Below are positions 18,820-28,000 of a stretch of DNA of 64,000 bases, in pieces. How positions within the stretch are numbered: position 1 is the stretch's first letter; the number at the start of each line of letters is the position of its first letter. The position numbers and the translations under genes are program-made. The notes under the pieces are model-generated. The model worked only from the letters and a program-made list of their open reading frames with translations. It did no database searches and was not told where the DNA came from. The DNA lies in the NCBI RefSeq assembly GCF_030268965.1, contig NZ_BSSE01000009.1:169144-233143 (forward strand). Direction: 5' to 3'. This DNA comes from Microtetraspora sp. NBRC 16547. GTDB lineage: Bacteria; Actinomycetota; Actinomycetes; Streptosporangiales; Streptosporangiaceae.

Positions 18820-19461
18820 TCACTCGGGGGTGTCTCGACCGTTCTCCTCAACATGGCGGTTCGCCAGTCGGCCGACGCGGGAGATCGGCGCGCGCCACAT
18901 CGGATACATAACCGGGCCGTCGGGCAGCCGGAGCAGCTCCGGCATGTCCACGTACCCGTGCCGGAGGTAAAGGCGGCGGCTCGCCTCGCTGCCGGCCTCC
19001 AGGTAGGCCGGCATCCCCTGGGCGTCGAGCCGCCGGTGGTGCTCCTCCAGCAGCAGGCTGCCGAGACCACGGCCGGTCCGGCCGTCCCGCAGGGCGATGA
19101 ACGCCAGGTAGTGGTGCGGCTCCTGCGGGTGGAGCTTGTCCATCAGCTGGCCGAGGATGCCGTAGCGTTCGGCGTGTTCCCCGGCGAAGGAGGCGATCGC
19201 CTCCTCCTGGTCGGGGATCTCGGGGAACGGCGCGGTGAACCAGACCGCGACCCCGGCGAGCTCACCCGACTCGTGGATCCCGTAGATGTCGCCGTGGTCG
19301 AGCGCGTGCGCGGTGTGCATGGCGAAGAACCGCCGCTGGATCGGCAACCGGTCCCGCTCCGGCGGGATGAGCCAACGGGTGATCGCGTCGCGGCTGAACC
19401 TGTCGGCGACGATCTCGCCGGCCACGGCCGCGTCCGTCATCCGGGTGATCTCGGCCGTCAC
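18820..19461 (-). CDS. GNAT-family N-acetyltransferase coupled to permease
   Basis: 213 residues from a GTG (VTAEITRMTDAAVAGE). The start overlaps the permease stop as GTGA, so translation is coupled. Acetyl-CoA loop: ALRDGRTGRGLGSLLL (about 125-140), followed by EAGSEASRRLYLRHGYV, the usual motif B. The C-terminus PDGPVMYPMWR is common in actinobacterial GNATs. Given the coupling it may acetylate the amino acid or amine imported by the permease. Confidence 0.85.
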   Translation of the reverse strand: MTAEITRMTDAAVAGEIVADRFSRDAITRWLIPPERDRLPIQRRFFAMHTAHALDHGDIYGIHESGELAGVAVWFTAPFPEIPDQEEAIASFAGEHAERYGILGQLMDKLHPQEPHHYLAFIALRDGRTGRGLGSLLLEEHHRRLDAQGMPAYLEAGSEASRRLYLRHGYVDMPELLRLPDGPVMYPMWRAPISRVGRLANRHVEENGRDTPE

Positions 19462-20930
19462 TTGGAACCTCCGCTGACGGCCTGCGCGCCCAAGCCGATG
19501 TTGGCGTACACCTCGGGCCTGGTCGCCTTCAGCACACGGGCCCACACGCCGCCCAGGATGATCGCGACGACGAAGATGCCGGGCAGGATCCAGCGGATGA
19601 CTGAGTCGGGCGCGACCCCGAGCGCCGTGTCGAAGTTCATCAGCGTCATGCCGATGATCACGCACAGCGCCAGGGTCGCCAGGCCCGGGGCGACACGCGT
19701 CCGCCACACCGTCTCCCCCGAGGGGTTCCGCGCGAAGAACACGATGACCGAGATGGAGGTGATGGCGAGCAGGGTCAGTAGCCCGAGGCCGCCGAAGGTG
19801 CCGAACGTGAAGAACAGCTTGGTGACCGGATCGAGGCCGAAGATCGCATAGACGATGATCACGATCAGTCCGAGCGCCGTCTGCAGCACCGATCCGGCGA
19901 TCGGAGCCGCGGTGCGGGCCGACGTACGGCCGAACATCGAGGGAAGCACGTTCTCGCGGCCCAGGGCGAAGATGTAGCGGGCCGTGGTGTTGTGGAAGGC
20001 GATCATGCAGGCCATGCTGCTGGTCACGAACAGCACGGAGCCGATCGTCGAGACGCCGGAGCCCATGTGGGCGGCCGCCTGGTTGAAGATCAGCTCGGTC
20101 TGCTGTTCGGACGCCGCCTTGACGATGCCGTCCGGGCCCGTCGGCACCGTCTGCGCCCAGGCGGAGATCGCGTACAGGATCGCGATGATCGCGATGCCCA
20201 GGTAGGTGGCGAGGGGCACGGTCCTGTTGCGGTCCCTGCTCTCCTCGGCGAAGACGACCGACGACTCGATTCCGGCGAACCCCGCGACGACGGTGGCGAG
20301 CGCGGCGCCGACGCCGGGCACGAACAGGGAACCGGGGTTGAAGCCCTCGAAGCTGACGCCGCTCGCGGCGGGGTGGAGCAGGTCACCGATGTCGAAGACC
20401 AGGACGACGGCGATCTCACTGACCAGCAGGACAGAGAGGATCTTGCCGTTGATGTCCACCCGAAGCAGGCCGAGCAGGCCGGTCACCGCCCACGCCACCA
20501 GCGCGATCACCCACCATGGGGGCGAGGCGCCGAACCAGTCGAGGAGCAGTGGCTCGGTCGCCGACCCGATGATGCCGTAGAGGCCCAGTTGCAGCGCGTT
20601 GTAGGCGAGCAGCGCCACCCACGCGGTCGCCACCCCCTGCGTCCGGCCGAGCCCCTGGGCGGCGTACGCGTAGAACGCGCCCGCGTTCACGACGTGCCGG
20701 GCCATCGTCACGTACCCGACGGCGAACAGCGCGAAGATCGCGCCCAGCATCAGGAACGCGAACGGCACGCCGATGACGCCCGTCACCTCGTACGCCGTCG
20801 GGACCGAACCCGCGACGACCATCAGCGGCGCCGCCGCGGAGATGACGAAGAAAACGACCGACGGGACGCCGAGCCGATCCTTGGCGAGGGCGCTGGAGAC
20901 GGCGCTGGGCCGTTGTTGTGTCAGGGACAT
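19458..20930 (-). CDS. APC-superfamily amino acid/polyamine permease
   Basis: 490 residues from MSLTQQRPSAV, after a CGGAG site. Twelve or so hydrophobic segments. TM1 carries FFVISAAAPLMVVAGSVP with the broken-helix Gly/Ser pattern of APC transporters, and TM6 carries VVAGFAGIESSVVFAEES, the conserved substrate-binding segment. Likely imports an amino acid or amine with protons. It lies 32 bases after the GPP34 gene and overlaps the GNAT gene, so all three are likely one operon. Confidence 0.9.
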   Translation of the reverse strand: MSLTQQRPSAVSSALAKDRLGVPSVVFFVISAAAPLMVVAGSVPTAYEVTGVIGVPFAFLMLGAIFALFAVGYVTMARHVVNAGAFYAYAAQGLGRTQGVATAWVALLAYNALQLGLYGIIGSATEPLLLDWFGASPPWWVIALVAWAVTGLLGLLRVDINGKILSVLLVSEIAVVLVFDIGDLLHPAASGVSFEGFNPGSLFVPGVGAALATVVAGFAGIESSVVFAEESRDRNRTVPLATYLGIAIIAILYAISAWAQTVPTGPDGIVKAASEQQTELIFNQAAAHMGSGVSTIGSVLFVTSSMACMIAFHNTTARYIFALGRENVLPSMFGRTSARTAAPIAGSVLQTALGLIVIIVYAIFGLDPVTKLFFTFGTFGGLGLLTLLAITSISVIVFFARNPSGETVWRTRVAPGLATLALCVIIGMTLMNFDTALGVAPDSVIRWILPGIFVVAIILGGVWARVLKATRPEVYANIGLGAQAVSGGSK

Positions 20931-20962
20931 CCGGAACTCCGTGAGGTGGGGGGGAAGGTGGG

Positions 20963-21604
20963 TCACCGACGGCTGATGACGGCTTCGCCGACGACGACCT
21001 CGGTCTGGACGATGAGTCTCTGCAGTGGCACGGGGAGCAGGGCGGTCGTGGCGGCCGCGAACGCGGCGTCGTGCTCGCGCAGCGCCCGCGCGGCTCCGCC
21101 GGTGGCGACGACGAGCCCGTAGAGGACGCAGTCCCTGATCACGGGCGGCTTGCGCCGCTGGATGGCGAGGTTGAGGCGGGCGAGCGGCCAGGCGGCCGTG
21201 TTCGCGTCCACGGGGGTCGCGGGCTGCTGTTTCAGCAGGTTCCTCGCCGGGGGGTTGAGCAGCTGCTTGGTGATCATCCTGGCCGTGACGTCGGCGTAGA
21301 TCGTGCGGGCGAAGAAGTGGAGCCAGGTGACGATCGGGTGGTGCGGTTCGGCGACGACGTGGTCGAGCACGTTCTGGGTGAGCGGATCACCGGTGGCGTT
21401 CTTAGTGATCACGTAGAGGCGGTCCCGGCCCGGGGCGAGGTCGAGAGTGACCCGCTCGGCGAGCAGCAACTCGCCGATGACGGCGCCCGCCAGCCCCAGG
21501 CTCGCGAGGCGCGGATGGAGCCGCGCCCGGCCCGTCACGTTGTGGTGGATGACGAAAAACAGATCGTCGGCCAACGACGGGCATGAAAGATCACCTTCAG
21601 CCAC
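20963..21604 (-). CDS. GPP34 (Golgi phosphoprotein 3-like) family protein
   Basis: 213 residues, GTG start at the left of an AT-rich stretch. Diagnostic start: LADDLFFVIHHNVTGRARL, then LGLAGAVIGELLL, typical of the bacterial GPP34 domain (PF05719); the rest is helical with basic patches. In eukaryotes the fold binds phosphatidylinositol 4-phosphate. In actinobacteria the role is not established, but peripheral membrane association is plausible. It heads the permease-GNAT operon. Confidence 0.85.
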   Translation of the reverse strand: MAEGDLSCPSLADDLFFVIHHNVTGRARLHPRLASLGLAGAVIGELLLAERVTLDLAPGRDRLYVITKNATGDPLTQNVLDHVVAEPHHPIVTWLHFFARTIYADVTARMITKQLLNPPARNLLKQQPATPVDANTAAWPLARLNLAIQRRKPPVIRDCVLYGLVVATGGAARALREHDAAFAAATTALLPVPLQRLIVQTEVVVGEAVISRR

Positions 21605-22127
21605 GATCGGCGATCATATAGGCGAATTGTTAATTCTGTCATCGCGGAAAGTCGGAAAATTCTGCTCGATAGGGGGCAGCCGTGCTGCGTCCCTCAACGG
21701 GCAGATATGTGCTGGTGCCTTCCCATTTCGGGTGAATGCATTACGTCCTGTTTTGTGGTAAACGACGGATTGTTGGCCAACGCCGGTCGCCGAGAGTGCC
21801 TGCGACAGATGGCCGGGCGATCAACCGAGCTGGTCGCCTGTCCGGAGCGACGATCGGCGGCCGGTTCCGCGAGCCCCTATTCGTCATGGCGGGGCCTGCA
21901 GGTAGGGCAAGAACCGCGCGAGGTCGCGCGCGAAGTGTGGTGATGGGCATGGTGGTGGCGAAGGTGATTTCGGACGCCGAAATCATCATCATGTGACGGC
22001 GTATAATCCGATAATCGCGCTGATTCTCCGCGCCGTGCGGAGAATCGGCCACGCCCAAGGATGTGACGCGAACCGACCGATATTCACATAGCCGGAGCCG
22101 CGTTTTCCTTCCGCGGACGCCATGCGG
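21605..22127. other. Intergenic region with hairpins
   Basis: About 520 bases, locally AT-rich near 21610-21660, where the GPP34 promoter should lie. A perfect 8-base inverted repeat with a 3-base loop sits at 21966-21984 and a longer hairpin at 22022-22046. I found no frame that looks coding on either strand. Confidence 0.45.
22022..22046 (-). terminator. Hairpin terminator after the hydrolase remnant
   Basis: Perfect 10-base stem (22022-22031 with 22037-22046) and a 5-base loop, about 80 bases past the stop of the hydrolase-like gene at 22128. Confidence 0.6.
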
Positions 22128-22706
22128 TCAGGCCGGGGTTTCGGCCAGATGTTTCTCGATCGCCTTCGCGACGTACTCGATGCCGGCGGCATTCGCGGGC
22201 AGCAGGCCGATCAGGCTGAAGAAGCCGTGCATCTGGCCGTCGAACCGCTTGTGCCGTACCGGGACACCGGCCTCACGCAACCGCGTCGCGTACGCTTCGC
22301 CCTCGTCGCGCAGTACGTCGTGCTCCGCTGTGAGCACCACCGCCGGCGGAAGCCCGGAGAGGTTCGCCGCCCGCAGGGGAGAGGCATCGGGGTTCTCCCG
22401 CGACACCGCCGTGGGTGCGTAGTGGTCCCAGAACCAGACCATGCTGTCCCGGCTGATCATGAGCTGGTTGGCCGGGATGACCGCGCGCGGAGCGTCGTTC
22501 GGGGTCAGAACCCGGATCGGGAACGACCCAACCGCGGTTGTCACCTCGACGTCGTCCACCCGCGCCATCTCCGGGCCTGGGCCGTACATTTCGCCCAGGG
22601 CGGCGGTGAGGCCGCGCGCCTCCTCGGGAGTCATCTCGTGCAGGGGTTTGGTCCCGCTTTCCGCCATCTGGGTGAGGAAAGCGATGGTCGCCTCATCGAG
22701 GGCCAT
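22128..22706 (-). pseudogene. HSL-family alpha/beta hydrolase with internal deletion
   Basis: 192 residues against about 310 usual for the family. The N-terminus (MALDEATIAFLTQMAES to VRVLTPNDAPRAVI, about 1-76) is that of lipase/esterase proteins of the HSL group. The next family block should hold the oxyanion motif HGGG and the nucleophile motif GDSAGG, but both are absent: the sequence jumps to the late block ISRDSMVWFWDHYAP, keeping the acid (AEHDVLRDEG) and the His (GQMHGFF). The junction is in frame, so a shortened protein can be made from a good GAGGTG site, but it should not be a hydrolase. Confidence 0.8.
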
Positions 22707-22807
22707 GAATCACCTCGCTGCGAGGCCGAACGCCAGGTCGACGCCCTCGTCACCCTCGTCCGGCGATGTGATCTGCCTCACGAACGTAAATTGCCTGACG
22801 CATCCCG

Positions 22808-23134
22808 TCAACGCGGCGGGGGCGCAACCGCCCGGCCTTGGGACAGGAGCTCGGTGAGGTGGTCGGCGATGGCGTCGATCGTCGGGTAGTCCCAGGCCAG
22901 CGTCGGCTCGACCAGCAGGCCGATGGCCTCTTCGACGTCGACGCACAGGCTGAGCGCGTGGATCGATTCCAGACCGTAGGTGCGGAGCTTGACCCTGGGA
23001 TCGATCTCAGCAGGTGGCAGCTGGAGGTAGTGAGCTATCCGCTCGGTAAGCCATCGGGGAGTTGGGAACCTGCCTCTGCTCCACGACGGTTTCGCTCCCT
23101 GAAGGAACGAACGCGAAAACGGCTGGCTCGGCAT
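22808..23134 (-). CDS. Free-standing acyl carrier protein
   Basis: 108 residues from MPSQPFSRSF; upstream in-frame ATG/GTG codons are possible. Carrier fold at about 32-100: WLTERIAHYLQLPPAEIDP, then LRTYGLESIHALSL, where the Ser of GLES should carry phosphopantetheine, and PTLAWDYPTIDAIADHL. This is the PKS-type carrier common beside acyl-AMP ligases, not the fatty-acid AcpP. It shares a promoter region with no synthase. The only same-strand neighbour is the deleted hydrolase 101 bases downstream, so it may be a relic of a dismantled biosynthetic cluster. Confidence 0.75.
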   Translation of the reverse strand: MPSQPFSRSFLQGAKPSWSRGRFPTPRWLTERIAHYLQLPPAEIDPRVKLRTYGLESIHALSLCVDVEEAIGLLVEPTLAWDYPTIDAIADHLTELLSQGRAVAPPPR

Positions 23135-23993
23135 GTCGGCGGCTGCCAGACTCACCCCAGTGCGGACGATCATTGAGGACATGGCTCACCGCCTGGTCGA
23201 GGTGTCGGGTGTGACGGGGGTGATGCTCGGTGGCAGCCGGGCGCGCGGAGAGCACCGGCCGGAATCGGATTGGGACCTCGGCGTCTACTACCGTGGCGAG
23301 ATCGATCTGGGTGCCTTGCAGGCGCTGGCCGGACCGGACGTGGAGATTGCCGGGCCCGGCCGCTGGGGACCGTGGGTGAACGGCGGCGCGTGGCTGAAGG
23401 TCGATGGCGTGACGGTGGACTGGATCCTGCGGGACCTGGACCGGGTGGAGAAGGTCTGGGCGGACTGCCGCGAGGGCCGATATGAGGTCGGCGTTCAGAC
23501 AGGCCACCCGCTCGGGTTCTGGTCGCCCTGTTATGTGGGTGAGGTGGCCCTCGGCCAGGTCCTGGCCGATCCGGCCGGCGAGCTGACCCGTCTGCGGCGC
23601 CAGGCCGCGGCCTATCCCGAGCCGCTGAGGGAGGCGTTGGTGGCGGGGGCCTGGGAGGCGACGTTCCTCGTCGGTGTTGCGGCCAAGGGCGCGGCGCGCG
23701 CCGACCTGCTCTATGTCTCGTTGTGCCTGTCACGGGCCTTCGGCGTGCTGGTGCAGGCGCTCTTCGCGGCGAACCGGCGATGGTGCCTCAACGAGAAGGG
23801 GGCGCTGGCCGTCGCGGAGGCGCTGCCGGGTGCGCCGGTGGACTTCGGTGGACGTGTTCGCGGCCTGTTGGGAGCACTGGGCGAGTCGGCGGAGTCGCTG
23901 GCGACAGCGGTGACCGAGGCGCAGGCCTTGGTCGACGAAACCCGCGCCACGCTCACCGCGTACCTACGCGACACCGCTGTGACGGACGGATGA
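23133..23993 (+). CDS. Nucleotidyltransferase-fold protein (MNT/DUF4037-like)
   Basis: 286 residues; an ATG at 23181 with GAGG upstream is an alternative start. Nucleotidyltransferase motif: MLGGSRARGEHRPESDWDLG (about 29-48), with Gly-Ser and an Asp-x-Asp catalytic pair. A third acidic residue is probably in VTVDWILRD (about 90). The C-terminal half is helical, as in KNTase and DUF4037 proteins. Substrate unknown; an aminoglycoside or small nucleotide is possible. Its first ATG lies on the same CATG as the opposite-strand carrier-protein start. Confidence 0.75.
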   Translation: MSAAARLTPVRTIIEDMAHRLVEVSGVTGVMLGGSRARGEHRPESDWDLGVYYRGEIDLGALQALAGPDVEIAGPGRWGPWVNGGAWLKVDGVTVDWILRDLDRVEKVWADCREGRYEVGVQTGHPLGFWSPCYVGEVALGQVLADPAGELTRLRRQAAAYPEPLREALVAGAWEATFLVGVAAKGAARADLLYVSLCLSRAFGVLVQALFAANRRWCLNEKGALAVAEALPGAPVDFGGRVRGLLGALGESAESLATAVTEAQALVDETRATLTAYLRDTAVTDG

Positions 23994-24107
23994 TCGGGTC
24001 TAGCCGACGACGTCGGCCTTCTCGCCGGGAAACGGCCCGTACTCGTCGTGGACGACAGCCATCTGCTCGAACACGGCGTGTGGGCGGCCGTCCGCGGCAT
24101 CGACGAA

Positions 24108-25064
24108 TCACACATGATCGGAATTGACGTAGGCAAGGGGGTCGGCATCGGGACGGACTGCCACGTTGCCGCCGGAGAGGATGGCGACCACGGGCCCTGC
24201 CGGCAGCGTGGCCCGATGGGTGAGGTAGGCGGCGGTCGCCACCGCACCGCTGGGCTCGGCGCGTTCCTCCAGCTCCTGCCACAGGAGGTCGACGGCGGCC
24301 CCGATGCTGTCCTCGCTCACGGTCACCATGTCGTCCACGTACCGGCGGATGTGCTCCCAGGCCAGGGCGCCCAGGACCGGAGCGCGCAGACCGTCCGCCC
24401 GGGTGCGATAGGTCTGCTGCACCGACCAGGCGGTGCGCCGGCCGGAACGGAAGCTGGCCAGGCCGTCAGCGGCCAGCTCGGGCTCGACGCCGATCACCCT
24501 GATCGCCGGGTCGACGGCCTTGGCCGCGACCGCGATCCCGGCCAGCAGGCCACCGTTGCAGACCGGCACCAGGATCGTGGCGGCGCAGGACAGATCCCGG
24601 CCGATCTCGGTCCCGACGCTGCCGTGACCGGCGATGATGTCGAAATCGTCGGAGCGGACCACCGTCGCCGCGAGCCGGTCGGCCAGGGCCAGACAGGTGT
24701 CCTCACGCAGCGCCGGTGGTGCGATCACCACCTCGGCGTCGAGCCTTCGGGCGGCCGCCACCTTCAGCTCCGGCGCGGTGTCGGGCAGGACCACGGTCGC
24801 CCGCAGGCCGTGCTTGCCGGCGGCGTACGCGACGGCCTGGGCGTGGTTGCCGGAGGACTGGGCGATGACGTGCCCGACGCCGCTCTCGGCCAGCCGTCCC
24901 ACGGCGTTCACCGCACCCCGCACCTTGAACGAGCGGGTGGGTTGCCGGTTCTCAGGTTTGATCCAGAGCCGTTCGCCGGGCAGGTGCAGCAGCGGTGTGC
25001 GCCGCACGAACGGCGCGATCTGGGCTGTGGCGGCGCTCACGTCCGCCGGCGTCACCAGGCTCAT
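24108..25064 (-). CDS. PLP-dependent threonine/serine dehydratase-like enzyme of NRPS operon
   Basis: 318 residues, fold-type II PLP enzyme. Lys in PTRSFKVRGA (about 42-51) should bind PLP; the usual TGSFK is TRSFK here, an unusual change beside the lysine. Also SSGNHAQAVAYAA (about 70-82), VPVCNGGLLAGIA, the phosphate-binding Gly loop, and ILSGGNVAVRP near the end. It resembles threonine dehydratases and serine/aspartate-type racemases and lacks the regulatory ACT domain. ATGA overlap with NRPS B shows coupling, so it probably supplies or modifies a precursor of the peptide (a racemised or dehydrated amino acid). I cannot choose between these from sequence. Confidence 0.85.
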   Translation of the reverse strand: MSLVTPADVSAATAQIAPFVRRTPLLHLPGERLWIKPENRQPTRSFKVRGAVNAVGRLAESGVGHVIAQSSGNHAQAVAYAAGKHGLRATVVLPDTAPELKVAAARRLDAEVVIAPPALREDTCLALADRLAATVVRSDDFDIIAGHGSVGTEIGRDLSCAATILVPVCNGGLLAGIAVAAKAVDPAIRVIGVEPELAADGLASFRSGRRTAWSVQQTYRTRADGLRAPVLGALAWEHIRRYVDDMVTVSEDSIGAAVDLLWQELEERAEPSGAVATAAYLTHRATLPAGPVVAILSGGNVAVRPDADPLAYVNSDHV

Positions 25065-28000
25065 CCGGTCAGCACCTTTGCCTGGATGGCGTCCAGGTCG
25101 GCCTCGGCCTCTGGCGGCGGTGCGGAGTCGGGGACCAGGTCCTCCAAGTGGTGCAGTGGTCGGTATCGCAGCCCGAGCAGGCCCCAGAGCAAGAGAAACA
25201 CGCCGCTGGCCAGCAGCACCGCCGCCGCCCCCCGGCCCGGGCCGGAGGTGTACGGCTGGGCCCAGTCGGCCAGTGGACCCGCGGCCAGGAAGCCCAGCGG
25301 CTGCATGGCCGTGGCCAGCATGACATTGACGGACAGGACCCGACCCTGCAGTTCCGGCCCCACCTTCACCTGGATGATGGACAGCCAGTGCGCGTTGCCG
25401 ATGCTCATGCAGGCCAGCCGGACGAACAGGCCGACCGCGATCAGCCACACCGCCGGCCACACACCCATCAGCACCACGCCGACCCCGGACCCGACCACGA
25501 AGCCGATCATGCCGGTGGCCCGGCGTCGGGTCCCGCCCCACACCAGGATCACCCCGGTGCCCACGGCCGCGCCGAGGCCGCCGACCGCGGTCACCGTACC
25601 GAGGGCGGTCGGGGAGCCGATGGCCAGCACGACCGGGGTGACCAGCACCCACATCAGCGCGGTGCAGAAGTTGACCACCGCGAAGTAGACCGCCATCACC
25701 AGCAGCGGCCGACGCCGGCGGAGGAACCGCCAGCCACCGGTCAGCGCCGCCCGGAACGTCTCCTCCTGCCGATGGAACAGCCGGTTGGGGAACCGAACCG
25801 CCAGCAGGGTCGCCACCCCCACCCCGAACGAGGCCACGTCGATGGCCACCACCGCGGACAGCCCGAATACGCCGATCAACGCGCCACCGGCGAGTGGAGC
25901 CACCACGTTGCCGACCCCGAAACCCAGGTTGGCCATGGCGTTGGCCTGGGGCAGGTAGGGCTTGGGCACCAGCTGCGCGATCGCGGCCAGATAGGCGGGC
26001 TGCTGGAAGGCGGTGACCAGTGAGGTCACCCCGACGATGAGACACACGTTCCATAACGCCAACCGGTCGGTGGCCAGCAGCAGGACCAACGCCGCCATGG
26101 TCAGCCCGGAGACCGCGTCGCAGGCCAGCATGATCCGGCGCCGGTCCACCCGGTCGGCCAGCGCGCCGCCCAAGGGGGTGAGCAGCACGGTCGGGATCTG
26201 GGACAGCAACACGACCAGAGCCAGATCCATGATGCGGCCGCTGTTCTGATAGGCCCAGACGCCGAGGGCGAAGGAGCTCAGCGCCGTGCCCACCGCCGAG
26301 ACGAACTGCCCGCCCGCGACGGCGTAGAAGGGGCGCAGGCCGGCCCGATCGGGCCGGCGCACCGGGTCGGGCAGCCGCCCGGATGCCCAGCGCCGCAGGT
26401 GCTCGATCACCAGGGCGGCCAGTGGCTCGGCCTGGTGCCGCAGGAAGTAGTGGCCGGCGCGGGGCAGTACGGCCACCTCGGCCCTGGGCGTGAAGGCCGC
26501 CCACTCGGCGTACCGCTCCTGGTGCAGCTCGGTGGCCCGGTCCCGTTCCCCCACCACGCACAGGATCGGGGCGCGCAGCAGCGGTCCCTCACCGGTCAGC
26601 TCGCGGCCGAACCACTCCCGCGCCTGGTCGGCGTCATGCCGCATCGCCCGCACCGCGGCGTGTTTGGCGGCCTCGTCCATGTCGTCCAGCAGCCCGCCGG
26701 TGGCCCGCAGCGCGTCCCGGAACATCCGGTCGGAGACCCAGCGGTCACCGCGGAAGAGCCGCCGGGCCAGACCGGGCAGCTGGGCAGTGGGGAAGCTGGC
26801 GGCCGCGATCACGCCCTGAACGGGGATCCCGTCGGCCTCCAGCCTGCGAGCCAGGGCCACCGCGGGCGCGGAACCCACACAGTGACCGTAGATCGCGATG
26901 GGGCCGGACGCGGTCTTGGCCACATCCGCGGCCAAGACCTCCACCAGCTCCTCCAGCGGCAGCGGCATCTCGTCCGGCCGGGCGGGGTCGTGGCCGGGCA
27001 ACTCCACGGCGAGCACCTCCACCCGCTCGCCCAGGGCCCGCGCCAGCGGTTGGTACACCGCCGCCGACCCGCCGCCGTACGGCACGCACACCAGGGTGAA
27101 CTCACTGGTGCGACCACCGCCCAGGCGGTGGAGCAGCCCGCCCCCACCAGGAACGCGGTCCCGGTGATCCAGGAACGCGGCCAGCTCGGCGACGGTGGGC
27201 CGGGTGAACAGGTCGATCACCCGCAGCCCGCGGCCGATCTCCTTGACCGCGCGCACCGCGGCGAAGGAATCCCCGCCCAGGGCGAAGAAGTCGTCGTGCG
27301 CCCCGACCTCGGCCACGTCGAGCACCTTGGCCCAGGCCCGGGCGACCAGCTCCTCGCCGGGCGTGGCGGGCGGCACGAACTCGGCGGCCTCCGGCCGCGG
27401 CTCAGGCAGGGCGGCCCGGTCCACCTTCCCGTTCGGGTTGAGCGGAAGCCGGTCGAGTACGACGAGGTGGGCCGGAACCATGTAGTCCGGCAGCCGCTCC
27501 CGCAGCGCGGACCGGACCGCCGATGTGTCCACGGTGGACGGTGTCACCCAGGCGGCGAGCTGCCTGGCCTTCCCCTCACCCACCGGCAGTACCACGGCAT
27601 CGGCGATCTGGGGCAGGGCGCGCAACGCGGTGGTGACCTCGCCCAGCTCAACCCGGTAGCCGCGCACCTTGACCTGATCGTCCACCCGGCCGCGGAACTC
27701 CACCTGCCCGTCGGCCGTGACCCGCAGCAGGTCGCCGCTGCGATAGCAGCGCCCCTGCCCGGTCAGCGGATCGGGAACGAACCGCTCCGCGGTCAGCTCG
27801 GGCAAACCTATGTAGCCGCGGGTCACCCCCGGGCCGCCGACCACCAGCTCGCCCGGCACCCCGGCCGGCACCGGCCGGATGTGCGCGTCCACCAGGTGCC
27901 CGTAGACCCCCGGCAGGGGTCGGCCCAGCGGCACGATCCCGGTCCGGTGCTCGACCGGGATCTCCTCGGTGTCGCAGACCAGGCAGATCATCGTGGACTC

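Noticed and set aside
23007..23507. Minus-strand frame covering the start of the carrier protein region
   Set aside because: Out of frame with the carrier domain and opposite to the nucleotidyltransferase motif; no features of its own.
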